7,056 bases of DNA from Hyphomicrobiales bacterium (GTDB lineage Bacteria > Pseudomonadota > Alphaproteobacteria > Rhizobiales > Kaistiaceae): positions 1 through 7,056 of the forward strand of contig JAFKJZ010000494.1 in the NCBI GenBank assembly GCA_017305815.1. Reading direction: 5' to 3'. Shown here one piece after another: positions 6,228 through 7,056 of this stretch. A program made the position numbers and the translations under genes. Numbering within the stretch: the stretch's first letter is position 1; every line of letters starts with the position of its first letter. The notes under the pieces were generated by a model. It was given only the letters and a program-made list of their open reading frames with translations, was not told the origin of the DNA and made no database searches.

Positions 6228-7022
6228 ATGTCGCTTCCCACCTTCTTCCTGTCGCATGGCTCGCCGATGTTGGCGCTGACGGATACGCCGGCCCATCGGT
6301 TCCTGCAGAATTTCGCCTCAACGATTGCGCGTCCCCGCGCGGTGCTTGTCGTCTCGGCCCATTTCGAGACGGAGCAGCCGACCGTCGTTGCCGATCCGCA
6401 TCCCGAAATGATCTATGATTTCCGCGGTTTCCCGCGGCCACTTTACGAGATCAACTATCCGGCGCCGGGCGATGCCGCCGTCGCCGCCGAAGTGGCGGAC
6501 GAACTGCGCGCCGCCGGCCTGCCGGTCGACGTCGCGCCGAAGCGCGGCTTCGATCACGGCACCTGGATCCCGCTGTCGCTGGTCTGGCCGGATGCCGACG
6601 TGCCGCTGGTGCAGCTGTCAATCCAGCCGCATCGCGACGCGGCCCATCATCTGGCGCTCGGCCGGGCGATTGCGGCGCTGCGCGAGCAGGACGTGCTGGT
6701 GATCGGCACCGGCGCGGCGACGCATAATCTGCGCGTCCTCTTCCGCAATCCGGGCGGCATGCCGGCCGTCGATGCCGAGCCGGTCGCCTGGGCGCGCGAA
6801 TTCGCAGACTGGGTTGCCGACACGGCGGCGGCGGGCGATGCCGACGCGCTGGTCGATTATCGCGCCCGGGCGCCGCATGCTGTGATGGCGCATCCCGAGG
6901 ACGATCATTTCATGCCCTTCTTCGTCGCGCTCGGCGCGGCGGGCGAGGGCGCGAAGGGCGAGCGCATCCACAATTCCTACGAATATTCTGCGCTCTCGAT
7001 GGACATGTATCGCTTCGGCTAG
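6228..7022 (+). CDS. DODA-type (LigB-like) extradiol ring-cleavage dioxygenase, YgiD family
   Basis: This 264-residue protein has the class III extradiol dioxygenase (LigB superfamily) fold in its 4,5-DOPA dioxygenase form. It would open the ring of a catechol-type compound between or beside its hydroxyl groups using oxygen. Landmarks are FFLSHGSPM (6-14), VLVVSAHFE (39-47), PRPLYEINYPAPGD (69-82), GFDHGTWIPL (107-116), VLVIGTGAATHNLR (156-169), AHPEDDHFMPFFVALGAAG (221-239) and the C-terminal HNSYEYSALSMDMYRFG. By comparison with E. coli YgiD, the metal ligands should be His10, His45, His166 and His222. His110 is another conserved histidine near the active site. The length is typical. AAAGGA (6215-6220) stands seven bases before ATG 6228. 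The gene starts 109 bases after the TetR gene and probably has its own promoter. Bacterial members show DOPA cleavage in vitro, but the natural substrate is usually unknown. Confidence 0.93.
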   Translation: MSLPTFFLSHGSPMLALTDTPAHRFLQNFASTIARPRAVLVVSAHFETEQPTVVADPHPEMIYDFRGFPRPLYEINYPAPGDAAVAAEVADELRAAGLPVDVAPKRGFDHGTWIPLSLVWPDADVPLVQLSIQPHRDAAHHLALGRAIAALREQDVLVIGTGAATHNLRVLFRNPGGMPAVDAEPVAWAREFADWVADTAAAGDADALVDYRARAPHAVMAHPEDDHFMPFFVALGAAGEGAKGERIHNSYEYSALSMDMYRFG

Positions 7023-7056
7023 ATGTCGGGGCAGGGCGGCCGGCCGGAGTTTTTCG
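7023..7056 (+). CDS. Possible start of a downstream gene, cut by the window end
   Basis: ATG 7023 directly follows the TAG of the dioxygenase gene, and the frame stays open for the 11 visible codons (MSGQGGRPEFF). The dioxygenase gene's 3' end offers no obvious Shine-Dalgarno. The stretch is too short to identify. It could equally be untranslated trailing sequence. Confidence 0.25.
   Translation, partial: MSGQGGRPEFF

Noticed and set aside
7037..7056. GGCCGGCC palindrome followed by TTTTT near the window end as a terminator
   Set aside because: The palindrome has no room for a loop, and the T run may be coding sequence of the next gene, so no hairpin terminator can be supported.
1..7056. 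Defence system, mobile element or other new multi-gene system
   Set aside because: All confident genes belong to common chromosomal families, and I found no nuclease, transposase, integrase, toxin-antitoxin pair, reverse transcriptase or repeat array.

Overview
This is GC-rich, gene-dense chromosomal DNA. The protein families present are an MmyB-type XRE regulator, an LssY_C protein, a class II DAHP synthase, a DUF992 protein, a TetR/MFS pair and a DODA-type dioxygenase. Together with the GC-rich codon choice they fit an alphaproteobacterium, most likely Hyphomicrobiales (Rhizobiales). That placement is inferred from family content, not from a marker gene. I see no RNA gene, insertion sequence, integrase, CRISPR array or phage gene.

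Layout. (1) 1-1525, plus strand: the 3' part of an XRE/MmyB-type regulator is followed 25 bases later by a single-pass membrane protein with an LssY C-terminal domain. (2) 1526-3529, plus strand: a stem-loop and a candidate -10 box precede a 461-residue class II DAHP synthase, the first step of the shikimate pathway. A small GFA/CENP-V-type zinc protein follows after 10 bases, and a GC hairpin with a T tract ends this unit. (3) 3530-5417, minus strand: a secreted DUF992 protein converges on that terminator, and upstream of it lies a 12-helix MFS transporter. (4) 5418-5497: a short divergent control region carries a recognisable promoter, an imperfect dyad and a near-repeat 32 bp away. (5) 5498-7022, plus strand: a TetR repressor, then a LigB/DODA-type extradiol dioxygenase with its own ribosome binding site. 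A further gene may begin at the last 34 bases.

How the genes may work together. The clearest functional unit is the divergent TetR/MFS pair, which looks like a repressor controlling its neighbouring transporter and probably itself. The XRE regulator and LssY_C gene may be one transcript, as may the DAHP synthase and GFA genes. The dioxygenase could act on an aromatic compound related to the MFS cargo, but the sequence shows no proof of that.

I do not find a new multi-gene system here. The points worth a second look are regulatory (the TetR/MFS operator, the two starts of the DUF992 gene, the stem-loop before the DAHP synthase) and a few genes whose families are poorly understood (stand-alone LssY_C, DUF992).
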